Source of the DNA: Flammula alnicola
Taxonomy: Eukaryota > Basidiomycota > Agaricomycetes > Agaricales > Strophariaceae
DNA length: 64,000 bases
NCBI GenBank assembly: GCA_015499995.1
Contig: JADNRV010000008.1
Span: 310,001-374,000 of the forward strand
Direction: 5' to 3'
Below are positions 48,667 to 60,073 of the stretch, one piece after another. The notes under the pieces are model-generated. The model ran no database searches. It was given only the letters and a program-made list of their open reading frames with translations, and was not told the origin of the DNA. How positions within the stretch are numbered: the stretch's first letter is position 1; each line of letters starts with the position of its first letter. A program made the translations under genes and the position numbers.

Positions 48667-49172
48667 ACAGCAGTTAGTGTAGGTGGCAGAATTATTTTCG
48701 GTCAGTTCTGCCATTCTGCCGGCAGAACGGCAGTTGCCGGGTTGGCAGAACTGGCAGATAAAACTTTCATATCGACGACAATCTACTGAATTCCTTTGGA
48801 ATTCCTTTCGACACGACATGGCCTTGGTATCCCATCATCCACCCTCTGCCTCCCCAATGATAATCAGATCTTCTATGCATTCATTAGGGCCATTTCATTA
48901 TCTATTACATCCAATTCCATCAAATCATAGACAATACCTGCTAGAATTTCATTTCCATCCACTGCACTCTCTGAGATTCCCGCTGTAGCCGCAGCTGCCT
49001 TTTCCTCGTGAAGTTATGTGCCAAGTTTGTCGAAGGCTTTGTCAATATCTTCAGGGGTAATTGATGTTCTGCCGAGTTCTGCCAGACCCCTCTCGGCAAC
49101 TGCCAGGCAATTGCCGGTTTTTGGCAGAATTCGGCAGAATGGCAGAGTTCTGCCAACGGCATTAACAGCAGT
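48667..49172. mobile_element. hAT-like MITE with 8-bp target duplication
   Basis: Non-autonomous element 48675-49164 between copies of ACAGCAGT (48667-48674 and 49165-49172). Ends are related inverted repeats: TAGTGTAGGTGGCAGAA on the left, TAATGCCGTTGGCAGAA as the reverse complement on the right. Subterminal regions (48688-48760 and 49065-49160) are inverted repeats built of GGCAGAA/TTCTGCC words. The 8-bp duplication and TA-G/A-TG ends fit hAT elements. No transposase inside. It ends 79 bp before the ATG of the kinase-like gene 1, so it may be in that promoter. Confidence 0.75.
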
Positions 49173-49403
49173 ACGTACACTGTCCGAAATTTTTTAAACA
49201 AAGTAAGAAAACCTGGGTTTATCACGTGATTTCCATATCTGCCGGGCCGACTACGCCCACTTCTGAACTTTGACACTGGGATATAAATTACGCTCCAAGG
49301 AGCTGGGTTCGAGTCTAGGAATAAGTAACATTGCAGGTTTGGTTTGGGTTGAGTGCTATCTTCCGTATTGAATTTACTCAAAATCGTAACATACGTACTA
49401 AGG

Positions 49404-51900
49404 TCAAGTCAGAGCGTCATGAAGCACAAATCTTAACGCATTCATATCCCTGTCCTGCTGTCTCGCAACTCCATGTTCATCATGTTCTTCGCCGTGTATT
49501 TTCTCCAGGTCTGCAAGACTAATGAAAACGATCCTATCCTTTTTCTTATTGAAAAGGATATGTTCCAAGTCTAAACCATTGTGCAGGAAATTGCTACCAT
49601 GGATCGAACTTGATAGGCTGTGTTTTATGGTATCCCTATGGGTATTGAAAGCATCGACCGTAAGTGTTAGATACGTGTTCGAGAAAAAGGAGGCAACACA
49701 CCAATAATGTCTTTTTAATATCTCGAACTTCTTGTCAGACACTAATTTTGAAAGCGGAACGCCTCCATGGCCCATTAGGAGCACCTCAAAGCCAATTTCT
49801 GGATCCTCGTGCATGAATAAGCCATACGTGGGAACAAGACATGGAAGTTTCTCTTTTGAGAGTTGATCGTACATCGAATACTCCTTCTCCAGGCGCTCTT
49901 TTCTGCTTTTATTTCTAGCAAATTTAAGAACGAGGTCGTGAGAGTAAACGGTTTTTATTGGCCCGTCGATTCTGGTTAGAGATGCACTGTAGGCGGCGCC
50001 AGACAAGGGTTCCAGATTGCCTATCTGGAACTGGATGTCTGTATCGAATTTCCCGTCGATTTGGGCTTCAGACTTTCCTTCAATCACAAACTCGATTGAA
50101 TGACTCGAAGGAAGAACTTTGCGACGAAATGAATGCAAAACGTCACCAGACAAAATGTAGCGAGGAAGAACCATTGCAAGGTGGCTAGCGGTGCGTAGTT
50201 GTTTGATAAGTTCCTGAACGACATCAGTCACGTCGTTAGCAAGTAATTTTCAACAGAAACACCATCAACTGACTTCATTCAAGATATCCAAGCGGATCGA
50301 CTGTTTCTTTCTCAGGACCCTAGCAGATTCTGCCCTTTCCGTGTTTACGGCTTCACTTTCGTAATTCGAGTCCTCTTCTTTAGTCGAGTTGGGATATTTG
50401 AGAGAATCATAATCATAATAGGTCCTATAGGTTGGTAGCCACTCGTCTTGGGGCTTCAACAACATCTGCTTCAGTTGCCTTACTCTATCCCGAGTATCAT
50501 GGTAAGCCGCGATACCAAGTCCAATGTGAATCTTGTAATGACTAGGGTTGCTCTGCGTTGAAACGTGAATCACCGGAGATAAATAGAGCGTTCGAGACTC
50601 TCTATGTCGTCTTCCAATGATTTCATAATTTCCCGCGTTAATAACGATAAAGGTGGCATCTTCATGCACAAGCGAGGCCCAAACCTAAGTAGTTCTCAGT
50701 CCGCTTGAGTCAAATAGATTGGAAACGTTCACTTACTTGCTGGGTGATGAAGCCAGGCTTCAGTAAATCCGACGAATCCGCAGCGAAGTTTCGAACGTGA
50801 TGCGGTACTCCGAAATCTTCGTCGTCCGTGTCAGTTGGTTCAGAATCTTCGTCCAAGGAATATTGGTCATCTTCGCTCGATGGCTTAACAGACTTCGCAA
50901 TAATCTCCGTCGTCGCTGAAGAGTGCTGAGGAAGTGAGGAGGGAGTGGTTGACGAAGACATGGTCCCAGAATCCGACAAGGCCAAATATTCAAAGTCTGG
51001 ATTTTTGCGTTTCTCTCCAATCTGGATCACGCCGGGGTGCGATGAACCGTCATTCGTCGACCACCATAGCTGGCGCGCATCAGGTCCAGTCTTCCTTCCC
51101 GTAACAGACCAAATATTGTTCGTCGAATGTTTATCAGAAAAAGGCGAGTCTGAGCTATTTCCGCAAGTCAGCCGGAGGCCGGCAGAGCCATGTATAGATC
51201 CGCATGTCATCCAGGTGAACTCTCGTTCAGTAAGGCGCACGATCCCTTCCATTACTTTCAAGTCTGCCGCTTGTAGACTTTTGAACTCCCAGACAGCCAA
51301 ATTATCCAACAAGTGACTTTTAATGGCCTCGAGATCGGCTTGTTGCTCCTCAGTCAAGGTGGGGATAATCACTTTGGGTATAACTAGGTAGCCATCCGCT
51401 AGTCCATGAGTATTTCGCATCGAAGTTGATTCCCATCCTAGAACACTGTCCCAGTCATCCAATTCGAAAAGTAGAGTGGATGCAACGAGGTTGCACGGTT
51501 TCCCAGTGCGGCGAAGAAAATCGTCAGTGATACATTGTTCGTTTTTAATGGGAGGACAAATATTGGCATCGAGGGCATTCTGTAGGAGAACCTGGAGTTT
51601 GTTGCTGTCTGAATGTCTTCGCTTTTGGTTGAGCGTCATGTACTGATCGCACAAAGTCGACAGCGCCGGAAGGAGATCCTCGGATAAGACGATGTTTTTC
51701 AGACGCAGGGATTCGTGCAAGTGCAAATCGTAGAACTTTGGTGGCCTGGTGCCTTTGGATGCGGTATGGTCTCGATCTTTGACGTAGATGTGGGGTTTGG
51801 ATTCAAGTAGTGTATTTACGAGAAGTTGGTTCGGTAGAGAAGGCGGAAGTGTGGAGCGTCGGCCCTTCCTGGTCCTGTTGGTGGAAGCGTGTTGGGACAT
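49404..51900 (-). CDS. Large protein with C-terminal pseudokinase-like domain (2)
   Basis: About 780 residues. ATG 51900 (MSQHASTNRTRKGRRSTLP); exon 1 (to about 50737) is joined by QQ-VWASLVHEDATFIVINAG to exon 2, which shares the DATFIV.N.G..E..G.RHR..RTLYLS pattern with kinase-like gene 1. The kinase part shows VLKFARNKSRKERLEKEYSM (Lys plus helix C Glu), PTYGLFMHEDP, LLMGHGGVPL at the hinge, then NGLDLEHILF where HRDxKxxN would be: the Asp remains but Asn is replaced by His. SLADLEK replaces DFG. This looks like a pseudokinase. A 67 nt intron inside the C-lobe (near 49627-49693) is in frame, so the unspliced form would also read through. Ends at 49404. Confidence 0.75.
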
Positions 51901-52813
51901 TGGCCTTCACCCTTTCCTAGAGAACTGCCCAAGAAGGAGTGTAAGCCAGGGAGGGGATCGACGTCGGGAAATGAGGGGCCTGTGGTAGACATTTATAGAG
52001 GCAAACAGAATGAACATGGGTCCATCTGAGGAACCTAGTTGCAAATTCAAGCGGTCCGTCTGCGCAACGCCCAAGTCGTCCCATAATAATAACAATAGCA
52101 ATGGATTCAGAATGGTTCCCTGGACGATGAATCTTTATAATAAGACGTAGTACTAGTAGAGATTCACAATAGCGCTCACCTGAGTTGTTTGCAAGCGAAG
52201 TTGTCGCTTGCGTCGGAGTTGATTTCAGCATCGTTGACGCCTTTTGTTTTCGTCTGTACATCGAATAGGTGGATTTAGAATAGGAGTCGTCGTTGTCGCC
52301 CTTGGCATTGATGATGCGGATCCAGCCAAGTGATACCAAAACTTAAAAGATGCATCTGGCAACGTTCGCATTAAACTTCAAAGCTTCATTGGGCGCTGCT
52401 GACCTACACCTGAAAAGATCTGTCAATTCATTTGGTTCAAGTGTACAGCTGAGGAACCTTCAACCTTGTAGTTTCCGCCGAATCAAGGATGTCAAGATAT
52501 CATTGGGCAAGCCGCGTCTCTATAAAGGATCAAAAGGTGCATTTAGGGGTCCGTTTTTGGAATCTGGCTGCGAGGTATCCAGCCTCCAGGGCATGTCCGA
52601 CAAAAAAGCAAACAAAAGAAAACAACAATAGGTATTTCAGTGCAATACCTAAAGGATACACAGTACATAATAGATCATTAGTACTTACAGCAAGGATGAA
52701 GCATGCGTAAAAACAGATAGGTGGTGTAACTAAGAGATTGATGGAGTGTCGTTCATATAGCATAAGGGCATGAACGTTGTGATTTTATCTCATAGATCAG
52801 AGCAAGATGTCAA
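51901..52813. other. Intergenic region with kinase C-terminal relic
   Basis: 0.9 kb. On minus, near 52210-52330, the translation WIRIINAKGDNDDSYSKSTY resembles the last residues of kinase-like gene 1 (HIVDAKGDTDSYYST-stop), so a third family member has probably been lost here. A frame at 51917-52339 includes this relic. Other frames are not recognised. The left part is the promoter of kinase-like gene 2. Confidence 0.5.
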
Positions 52814-54824
52814 TTATGCCGGGGGTGGAGTAGCATGGGCACCTAATAAGATCAGAGTGAGCAGAGATTAACATAGAGCTAGAAAGGACTCGCCTCCTCG
52901 ATCACCCCGTCCGCGGCCCCTGCCGCCCCTTCCACGCTCTCCATCACCTCGCCATTCACCGTTGCCACGACCGGCATATCCTGAATGAAAAGCATTCAAT
53001 ACCATGACGTGTTTCCTCTTAAAAATAAGTACTTACCACCACGTTCGCCGCCCCTGAAGCCACGGAATTCTCTACGGTCACCTCTGAATCCACCGCGTTC
53101 ACCACCACGTTCGCCTCCACGGAATCCGCCGCGCTCGCCTCCTCTGCCGCCTCGGAATCCACCACGTTCGCCACCACGGAATCCACCACGTTGACCGCCG
53201 CGTTCTCCCCTGAAGGAACCACGGCCACCACGGCCACGTCCTCTGGCTTGGGTGAAACCATCGTCTTCAGTGTGGTTCTCCTCGCCATCAACGTGTCCGT
53301 TGACGGCAGGAGCGGCAGCCTCTTCCTGGGATTGCTCTACTGCTTCCGCAGGCGTGGCAGAGCCGGATGTTCCAAATTCTGCATGAAGACCGGCGATAGA
53401 AGGTAGACCGCCTTCGTCATCAGCAGCCCAATCGATGGGGGCGTTTGTTGTCTGTTAAGATGACAAAAAATGAGCTAGGATTAAATTGTTGATGGAAAGC
53501 CTCGTACATCTGCAGGTGCTGAAGGTGCGGCTTCTTCTGCGACGTGGCCGTTCACAGCATGCTCTTCTTCGTGGCCAGCAGCATCCGATTTTTCGACCCA
53601 TTCAGCGCCCTCCTCGAAGGAAGATATCTCGATTTCGCTCGCTTGGATGAAGCGGAAGCTACTGGATATTGTCGCAGTAGGAATATCAGCAACAGGAACC
53701 TCTGGTTCAATGTCTTCGGTAGAGTCAGCGAGTGTTTGTTGCTGCTCTTCCTCCTCCTCGACTTGCTCTTCCTGTGGAGTTGGAGCGCGAGGGGGGTTGA
53801 ACGCCAGTTGAGTAATTTCCAATAACCGCGCAGCTTTTCCGAAAATGAAGATTTAATATGCCAATGCTTTGCATTTGAGAACTTTGAACATACCTGATAC
53901 GCCGTCCACGTCAGTTCCAAACAATAGGTCATTGAGGACAGCTTGTTTTCGTTCGTCGACTTCGCCCAAAAGAGCATCGGCAACGGAGAAGAAGGCAGCA
54001 TTCTCAGCAGCATCAGCGATGTTAGAGATATCCACAGCACCAGAAGCCAATAATGAACGAAGACGCAGGAGGTCGAGAATGCCATTTGTTTTGGTCACAA
54101 GAGCAGCCTGAAAAAAATGGGCGAGATGTCCGGTCTGTCAAGCATTTCTAGTCTCATGACACAAGTACATACCTGAGCAGCAGAAACCGCACCATGGATT
54201 CGCGCCTTTTCAGCCTTTTCAGCCTCAAGGCGCTTAATGGCCAATTCTTGAACCAGTTCCGATTCGTGGACCTGGAGACTGATCAACACGGTGGAGCAGG
54301 ATATAAATGATCGAAACTTACCTCAATGGCCTTTTTCACTTCGCCCAATTCTTTCTGGACGGCCTCCAGTGTTGGTAGGGTCTTGAGTGTTCGTTGTTGG
54401 TCGATGTTCAGTTTCTCAGGATCCGTGGCAGCGTAAATCGTTATCCGTGACTAAGAAACATTGAAGCTTAGTACTTGGTGATAAAAGTGTTATAGTAAAA
54501 GCGCACAATTTTCTTTGTTGTTGCCTTCAGGCGTTTGTGAACGAGATCAACGATTGGGCTGGGCTTCAACAAAACATCTTCCTCAGGAAAAATTGTTCCC
54601 TGAGACTCCGTTTGAACGACCGTTTCCGGCGCTGGGGTTCCCTCTTCAGCCTCAGGTTGTTCAGGAGCTTTTTCACTTGGAGGGGCAGAAGTAGCCTCGG
54701 GGACAGCAGGAGTATCGTCGTGCTCCGACTTGCCCTTGGCCTTTCTCTTCTTTTTCTGAGTTTTAGATAGAGGCGCCGGAGGAGGGGCTCCCGGAACGAT
54801 GCGTTGGACTACTGCATCGGGCAT
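52814..54824 (-). CDS. RGG-box protein (caprin-like architecture)
   Basis: Probable cytoplasmic RNA-binding protein of about 550 residues. ATG 54824 gives [20 protein letters not shown] with a basic patch [12 protein letters not shown]. An acidic Pro/Glu region and charged, coiled-coil helices follow ([39 protein letters not shown]), then an acidic stretch, AVNGHV repeats and a C-terminal RGG array ([26 protein letters not shown] repeats, about 53030-53250). The order helix-acidic-RGG resembles animal caprins; homology is inference. The end depends on a likely GC-AG intron (52843-52893, 51 nt) giving the tail [10 protein letters not shown]; without it the stop is 52868-52870. No RRM or KH domain seen. 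Confidence 0.75.
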
Positions 54825-55402
54825 TTTTTTTTGGTAAAAGTAGAGTGTTTATGAGTTTTTGCAAGTTGGGGTTGTGAGCTGGTGGGGATGGTTGAAAGCA
54901 AAAAAAGCGACGCGTTATATTTCTCACGATGCGGCCAAGATCACCGTCAAGAGCCGCAATAACCTCGACCTCCGACCGCCAATTTCTTCCGTATCCCATA
55001 AAACAAGCAAGCATTAATCCAAGAATGTTCTATCAAGAAATCCACAGAGACAGATCCAGAAAATTTCACACCTGTCGTGAAAACTAATATTGCGGGGCCG
55101 CTAAGCTGCATTTCAGCAGTGGACCAAGTGGGAGTCGATGAGCTTGCTCAGGGCACCAAAGATTTCGTGGTCTCCAGCCTGGCGGCGAGAGGTACTGAGT
55201 GCGTAGTCTTATTATCTGAATGTTTGAGCTCTAACCCTTTCCTATGTTGGACCAGGCATTTAACAAATCTCGCTGTAAAACATGACTGGAATTTCCCGTC
55301 AGCCACTGCGCTGCCAATACCTACGACTTCTAAAGCATCTACGAACCCCGTAACTCCTCCTGCTTCCTACTTGTCAAAAATTTCCCCCACCTTTCGGAAT
55401 AG
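54825..55402. other. Divergent intergenic region
   Basis: About 0.6 kb between the RGG-box gene (minus) and the BTB gene (plus), carrying both promoters. An open frame at 55077-55460 on plus starts with a non-ATG codon upstream of and overlapping the BTB start and does not resemble a gene. Confidence 0.5.
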
Positions 55403-56602
55403 ATGGATGACTTCAGTACCAACCGACATGCTGAAAGTCCCATCAAGTGCGAAGTTGTAACTCCTTCGCCCTCTCGCCATCCAGACCTTTGGTTTAGCGA
55501 TGGTAACATTGCTCTGGTCGCTGGTGGCTTCTACTTCAATGTTCATAGCGGTCTTGTTTGCCGTCACTCTGCCCCATTGTCCGAATCTATCAAGGCGTTG
55601 GAGGCTGAAGATAGACAAGCTGGCTTGATCGAGGGGAGCATTGTTCTGGAACTCGACGACAATCCCAAGGACCTTTGTAGGTTCCTCCTTGCTTTATATG
55701 ATGGAGTGTACGTATTCTATTTTTCATCCGTCTCATACGAGGAGCACTAACTAGAATTGGACCCTATTAGATCTGGAATAAAGCACGACAATCACGATTT
55801 TGACCAGGTTTCAGCATTGCTCAGGCTATCAACCAAGTACTGCGTGGAACATATCCGAACAGATGTCCTTCGTGGCATGGCGCCAATCTGGCCCAAAACA
55901 CTCTCGGCTTGGGAATTTAGGGAGGCTGATGCTACCGATGCTACTGGAGTTTATAAACCACGTTCTATCTATCCGCATCCGATGTAAGCTCGTCCTATCT
56001 ACCACTATCATAATACGTTGACAAAGCTTGTATAACACAGACTCATTATTAACTTAGCAAGGGAGACGGGAGCGTCGGAACTTCTTCCATCAGCATTCTA
56101 CGACCTCTCGCGCTGCGCTGCAAGCGAAATAGCCACCGGTTACCTACCACCTGGACTCTCTGACCGGTCTGACGTGCACGTGCTTTCCGACGAGGACCTA
56201 ATAAACACCCTGAGAGGAAGGGAGCACGCATCTCGCTTCTTATCAACATTCGTCGTCAATGAGCTCGAAGGTCGAGATGCTTCCGTCAACTGTGTACACC
56301 GAAACGACCCAGATCCATTTCGCAAGCGCATTTGCCAGGCAACATTTGAGGCCACCACTTTCGAGATTTTACGCGATGTCAATGGGGTTGTATTCCACCG
56401 CAGCTCAGATCCACTCTTTGCCATCATGGACGCCGACCTGATGCAAACTAGGAGTGATTCGCCAAATGGAAGGCTAAGCCTCCTTCATAGGGCGTGTGAA
56501 CCTTGTCGAATGGAATTTACAGCCTCGGTAGACACTACTCGAGAAGACATGTGGCACAAGTTACCAGCGTGGTTTGGCATTAATTTATCTTCCTGGCCAT
56601 AA
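55403..56602 (+). CDS. BTB/POZ-domain protein
   Basis: About 360 residues, three exons. ATG 55403 (MDDFSTNRHAESPIKCEVVT). BTB fold: HPDLWFSDGNIALVAGGFYF, NVHSGLVCRHSAPLSESI, then LELDDNPKDLCRFLLALYDG joined by an intron (donor 55708) to SGIKHDNHDFDQVSALLRLS and TKYCVEHIRTDVLRGM. A second intron near 55984-56040 joins PHP to ILIINLARETGASELLPSAF. The remainder is an alpha-rich region typical of the Agaricomycete BTB family. Such proteins may act as substrate adaptors of cullin-3 ligases; no Kelch or MATH domain is present, so this is inference. The stop is at 56600-56602, clean frame throughout. Confidence 0.85.
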
Positions 56603-56866
56603 TGTTCCCTTTGTTCGACTCTGCTACGTTTCTGGATGTACGATTAGAGTACAACTTCGTGTTATACCTATAGCCCATAAGTCTTTCGGCCCTATGTTGG
56701 CGGAACTGAAATTCGGATTGGAATATGAAATCTGAGAGCTTGGTATCGTTATCTTATCTGATAGAGAGCATGCAGTACCTAAGTACTTGGCTAATTGGCA
56801 GTTCACATGCACAGCTACCTTTCATTTACCTTTCATTGCCGTCGAAGCCAGTCACTACGAAGAACA

Positions 56867-58367
56867 ATGGGTTTCTTGACCGAGGATCAGATCACCAAGG
56901 TGAGCAATTCAGGAATTACATTCACATCCCCATCCTCAAGACATTGGTTCGAACTTTCCTCTAGTTCCATGCGGACGGGTAGGAAGACAATCATTATAAC
57001 GCTTTCCCTCTCAACTCACCATGACCCTTTGAAAGATATCTGGTCATCCCGAACTTTCTGTCATTACAAGAGACGGCAGCTCTCTTGACACGCTCCAAGG
57101 AACTGCTGGACGAGTTCAATGTCGAGGATCACCCTCTCGTGAGTGTTCTCTCTCGAACGAACTGCGCATTCTATAGCAATGATTGTATCGCAAATTTCAA
57201 CTACAGACTAAGTTTACGACGAGCGATGATAATCATATTGGAGACGAATACTTCTTGACCTCTGGAGATAAGATGTATGCATTGATGACTTACTCACCCC
57301 AGACCGATGTTGACGCCCATCCATCGCGACCAGTCGATATTTCTTAGAAGAGGATGCAGTGAATTCCCAAGGAAAGCTCACGAGGGAGAAGCAGAAATCC
57401 GTTAACAAGATTGGACACGGTACGTACTACCCTTATTGCCCCAGGCTCACCGTGGAGTTGACATGATAATTGACAGCATTGCACGAATTGGATCCTACCT
57501 TTCGAAAAGTCACTTTGGAAAACGAACGACTGAGAGACCTCGTTAGAGACCTGAAGTTCCACAAGGACCCGGTAGGTATGGCAGTCTTTCCTCCACTTGA
57601 TTGGGTTTGAAGCCTTGGTGACAGGGCTGTTCCAGCACTTCAATCCATGGTCATCACGAAGCAAACACATATCGGAGGAGAAGGTATGTCTTAGAACAAA
57701 ACTTCAAAGGCTATGCAGCATTGACTCATATTGCCGATAGTTCCTGAGCATAACGACTCGTACGTCCCTTTTGCATGTGTCATCATGCATATATTGAATT
57801 CGGCCTGTTGAATGAAGCACTTTCCTAGTAAGCACCTGATATCCATGACGCCTTTACTTTTAATCACCTCTTGACTAGTATACCGATCCTCCATCGGCTC
57901 TAGGGTTTTGGATTGCGCTAGAGCGTTGTACGGCCACGAACGGAGCTCTGTCGTTTCTCCCTGGCTCTCATCTCACATCTCCTATTACCAAACGTTTTGT
58001 GCGACTTGGAGAGAACAAAGGAACGGGATTCGAGCAACTGGTTCCAGGTGCAGCAGAGAAGGAAGTAGCGAAACAGCCGAAGGGAGGATACATCCTTGAA
58101 ACCTGTAACCCAGGTCTGCCGTTCTCATTCAACAAGTTATTGAGATCATGATTAACCAGTTTTATTCCTTGAGCAGGCGATCTCGTTCTAATTCATGGAT
58201 CAGTTCTGCACAAATCAGAGCGCAATACAAGCCCCCACACTCGATTCGCGTATACTTTCCACATGATTGAATCACCCCCATACGCAAAATATGACGAAAA
58301 GAATTGGCTGCAGCCGACGAAAGAGATGCCATTCTCTCGCATTTTGCCGCCAGGAGAAGTCAACTAG
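56867..58367 (+). CDS. Phytanoyl-CoA dioxygenase (PhyH) family oxygenase
   Basis: Fe(II)/2-oxoglutarate-dependent oxygenase of about 310 residues, similar to PHYHD1. ATG 56867 (MGFLTEDQITK), then YLVIPNFLSLQETAAL. The iron site is assembled across tiny exons: a 19 nt exon (57741-57759) carries EHND (H-x-D), a 10 nt exon (57818-57827) carries the following STFL, and the next exon continues YTDPPSALGFWIALERCTAT and GALSFLPGSH. The distal His is in GDLVLIHGSVLHKSE and the 2-oxoglutarate Arg in HTRFAYTFHM. Stop at 58365-58367. All ligands appear present. Introns are 51-65 nt. The gene ends tail-to-tail with the cyclase gene 230 bp away. Substrate unknown. Confidence 0.85.
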
Positions 58368-58597
58368 AAGTCACGACGAAATTTTCTGCAGGAATGTCCG
58401 GAATATAAAGATCAGGTTTTTACACGACATTTATCAGTTATATGGAAATAATTGTTGGATTTATCTATGCAGACCCTCTCTCCTTCTCAGTATCGAATTA
58501 TATCAAAATTCCCCCACAGTTCAGGATATAGCTAAAGCACTATGATGTCAAGTATCAGTATTTGGGATATGTGGCATTGTGATCCCTGAATGTGGAC

Positions 58598-59944
58598 TCA
58601 CTTAGGTGGACTTGCGATGCCATTCACGATGTTCAACGGGCTTGATGTCACGAAGAACGAATAGCGACCCAACTCCTTACATATCCTGCTCAATTCCTCG
58701 AGATCGAATAGTTCGCCCATGGGCGTCTACAAGGTGAGTAATTCATCACCGTATATGTGACCGAAACCTTGAATCTACTTACTCCCCATAATGCTAGCAG
58801 GTAGTCGTGAAGGTTCCACTTGTTGAGCTTATTAGGCCGGGCCTCAAAGGCTGGAGAATCCGAAGCAACCGCAGCGAAGTGATGATCCCTTGAAATTTTT
58901 GAGTATTCAACGAAGGCGGCGAACAATGTTCAATCAACTCACCATAACCACTCCACTTCCTCCATACCCTGTCGAATCCCCACGGCTTGGGGCGGTTTTG
59001 CAAATTCCTCTTTCTCTTCCTTCGTAGCCGTTTCGTACCAATTCACGAATCCCATGCGGACGAAGAGGATATCACCCTGCTCAAAGGTTACACCTTGAGC
59101 TTTTGCGCAATTCTCCAAATCCTTTGCCGTAACAAGGTGGCAGTCATTTGGAGCATACTGGACGCCATTTTCTTGAGAGTACGAAAAATAGTCGAGGAGA
59201 ATGCCTCGACCCGCTATTTTGCCTTGAAGCACTATGGATTTCATCGGCAACAACATGTCAGTAAGCACCTGGAAGTCCTTGCTCCAAAGTAAAGGGTAAT
59301 GCGCGTACCATGAATACCGTTTCTCGCAGGCTCATCGAAAGCGCATGCCTTTCCCTTTCCACTACCGGCCTGCAGATCCAGAACTTCGCTAACTGGAAGG
59401 TCGTTGTAGATTTGTCCTGAAAAAATCACCGTCGCTTTTTTAAAAATCTTCCTCCTCTTAGTCAAGGCGTGCGCCAGGGCACCACATACCAGTTTCATAA
59501 TAACTCCAATGTTTGAGCCCATCCCACTGCGATCCGCACTGGGTGTTCATGCTCACTTCATCGTCCACAGTATATGTCGCCTTTACTGCCGTCATTTGAA
59601 ATACTCTATGCTCCAACCCCTTCCTTTGATACCCTGCTGGAAAGGGTTTATGCAACTCCCAATTCAAACTGCACAACCTCCCATGTTTGATTTCTATCTG
59701 CGATGCACGTAGGATACGAGACGGGGTGAGGAGGTTGATGGATCCTAATTCATCCTTGGTGGTGGATTGAGAGATGTGCTCATAGAATCCCCATATTGCT
59801 CCTTTAATCAGTATAATACAGGATTAGTTAACTTTCCGTTCGAAGGACAATTAGTACCGACATACCTTTTGGATCGCCTTCGCGGAAGGGTAATGAGGAT
59901 AGAGGGGGAAATTGGACGTCGTCAAATGGAGATGGAGCTGCCAT
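58598..59944 (-). CDS. Cyclase-family metal hydrolase (kynurenine-formamidase-like fold)
   Basis: About 330 residues in six or so exons. ATG 59944 (MAAPSPFDDVQFPPLSSLPF) joins over an intron to GAIWGFYEHISQSTTKDELG and SINLLTPSRILRASQIEIKH. The metal-binding block is NTQCGSQWDGLKHW, the fungal variant of the HxGTHxDxPxH motif, followed by IYNDLPVSEVLDLQ, the Gly-rich LQGKIAGRGILLDYFSY and EQGDILFVRMGFVNWYE. The end is TPMGELFDLEELSRICKELG and a stop at 58598-58600. This branch is common in fungi with unknown substrate; formamidase activity is only fold inference. The 3-hydroxyisobutyrate-dehydrogenase-like gene ends 129 bp upstream on the same strand. Confidence 0.83.
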
Positions 59945-60073
59945 GTTCCAAAAGGGTGGAAATGTTCAGTTTCTCACTATTTTTCTCAAATGCTTTTCTA
60001 TCCAAATGCGAAAGTATTTTTACATCTTGACATTCGGCCAAAACAATTTTACCAGAAACCGTCGATGCATCTA

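Noticed and set aside
49300..49325. GGTTCGAGTCT resembling a tRNA B box
   Set aside because: No A box or acceptor pairing at the right distance.
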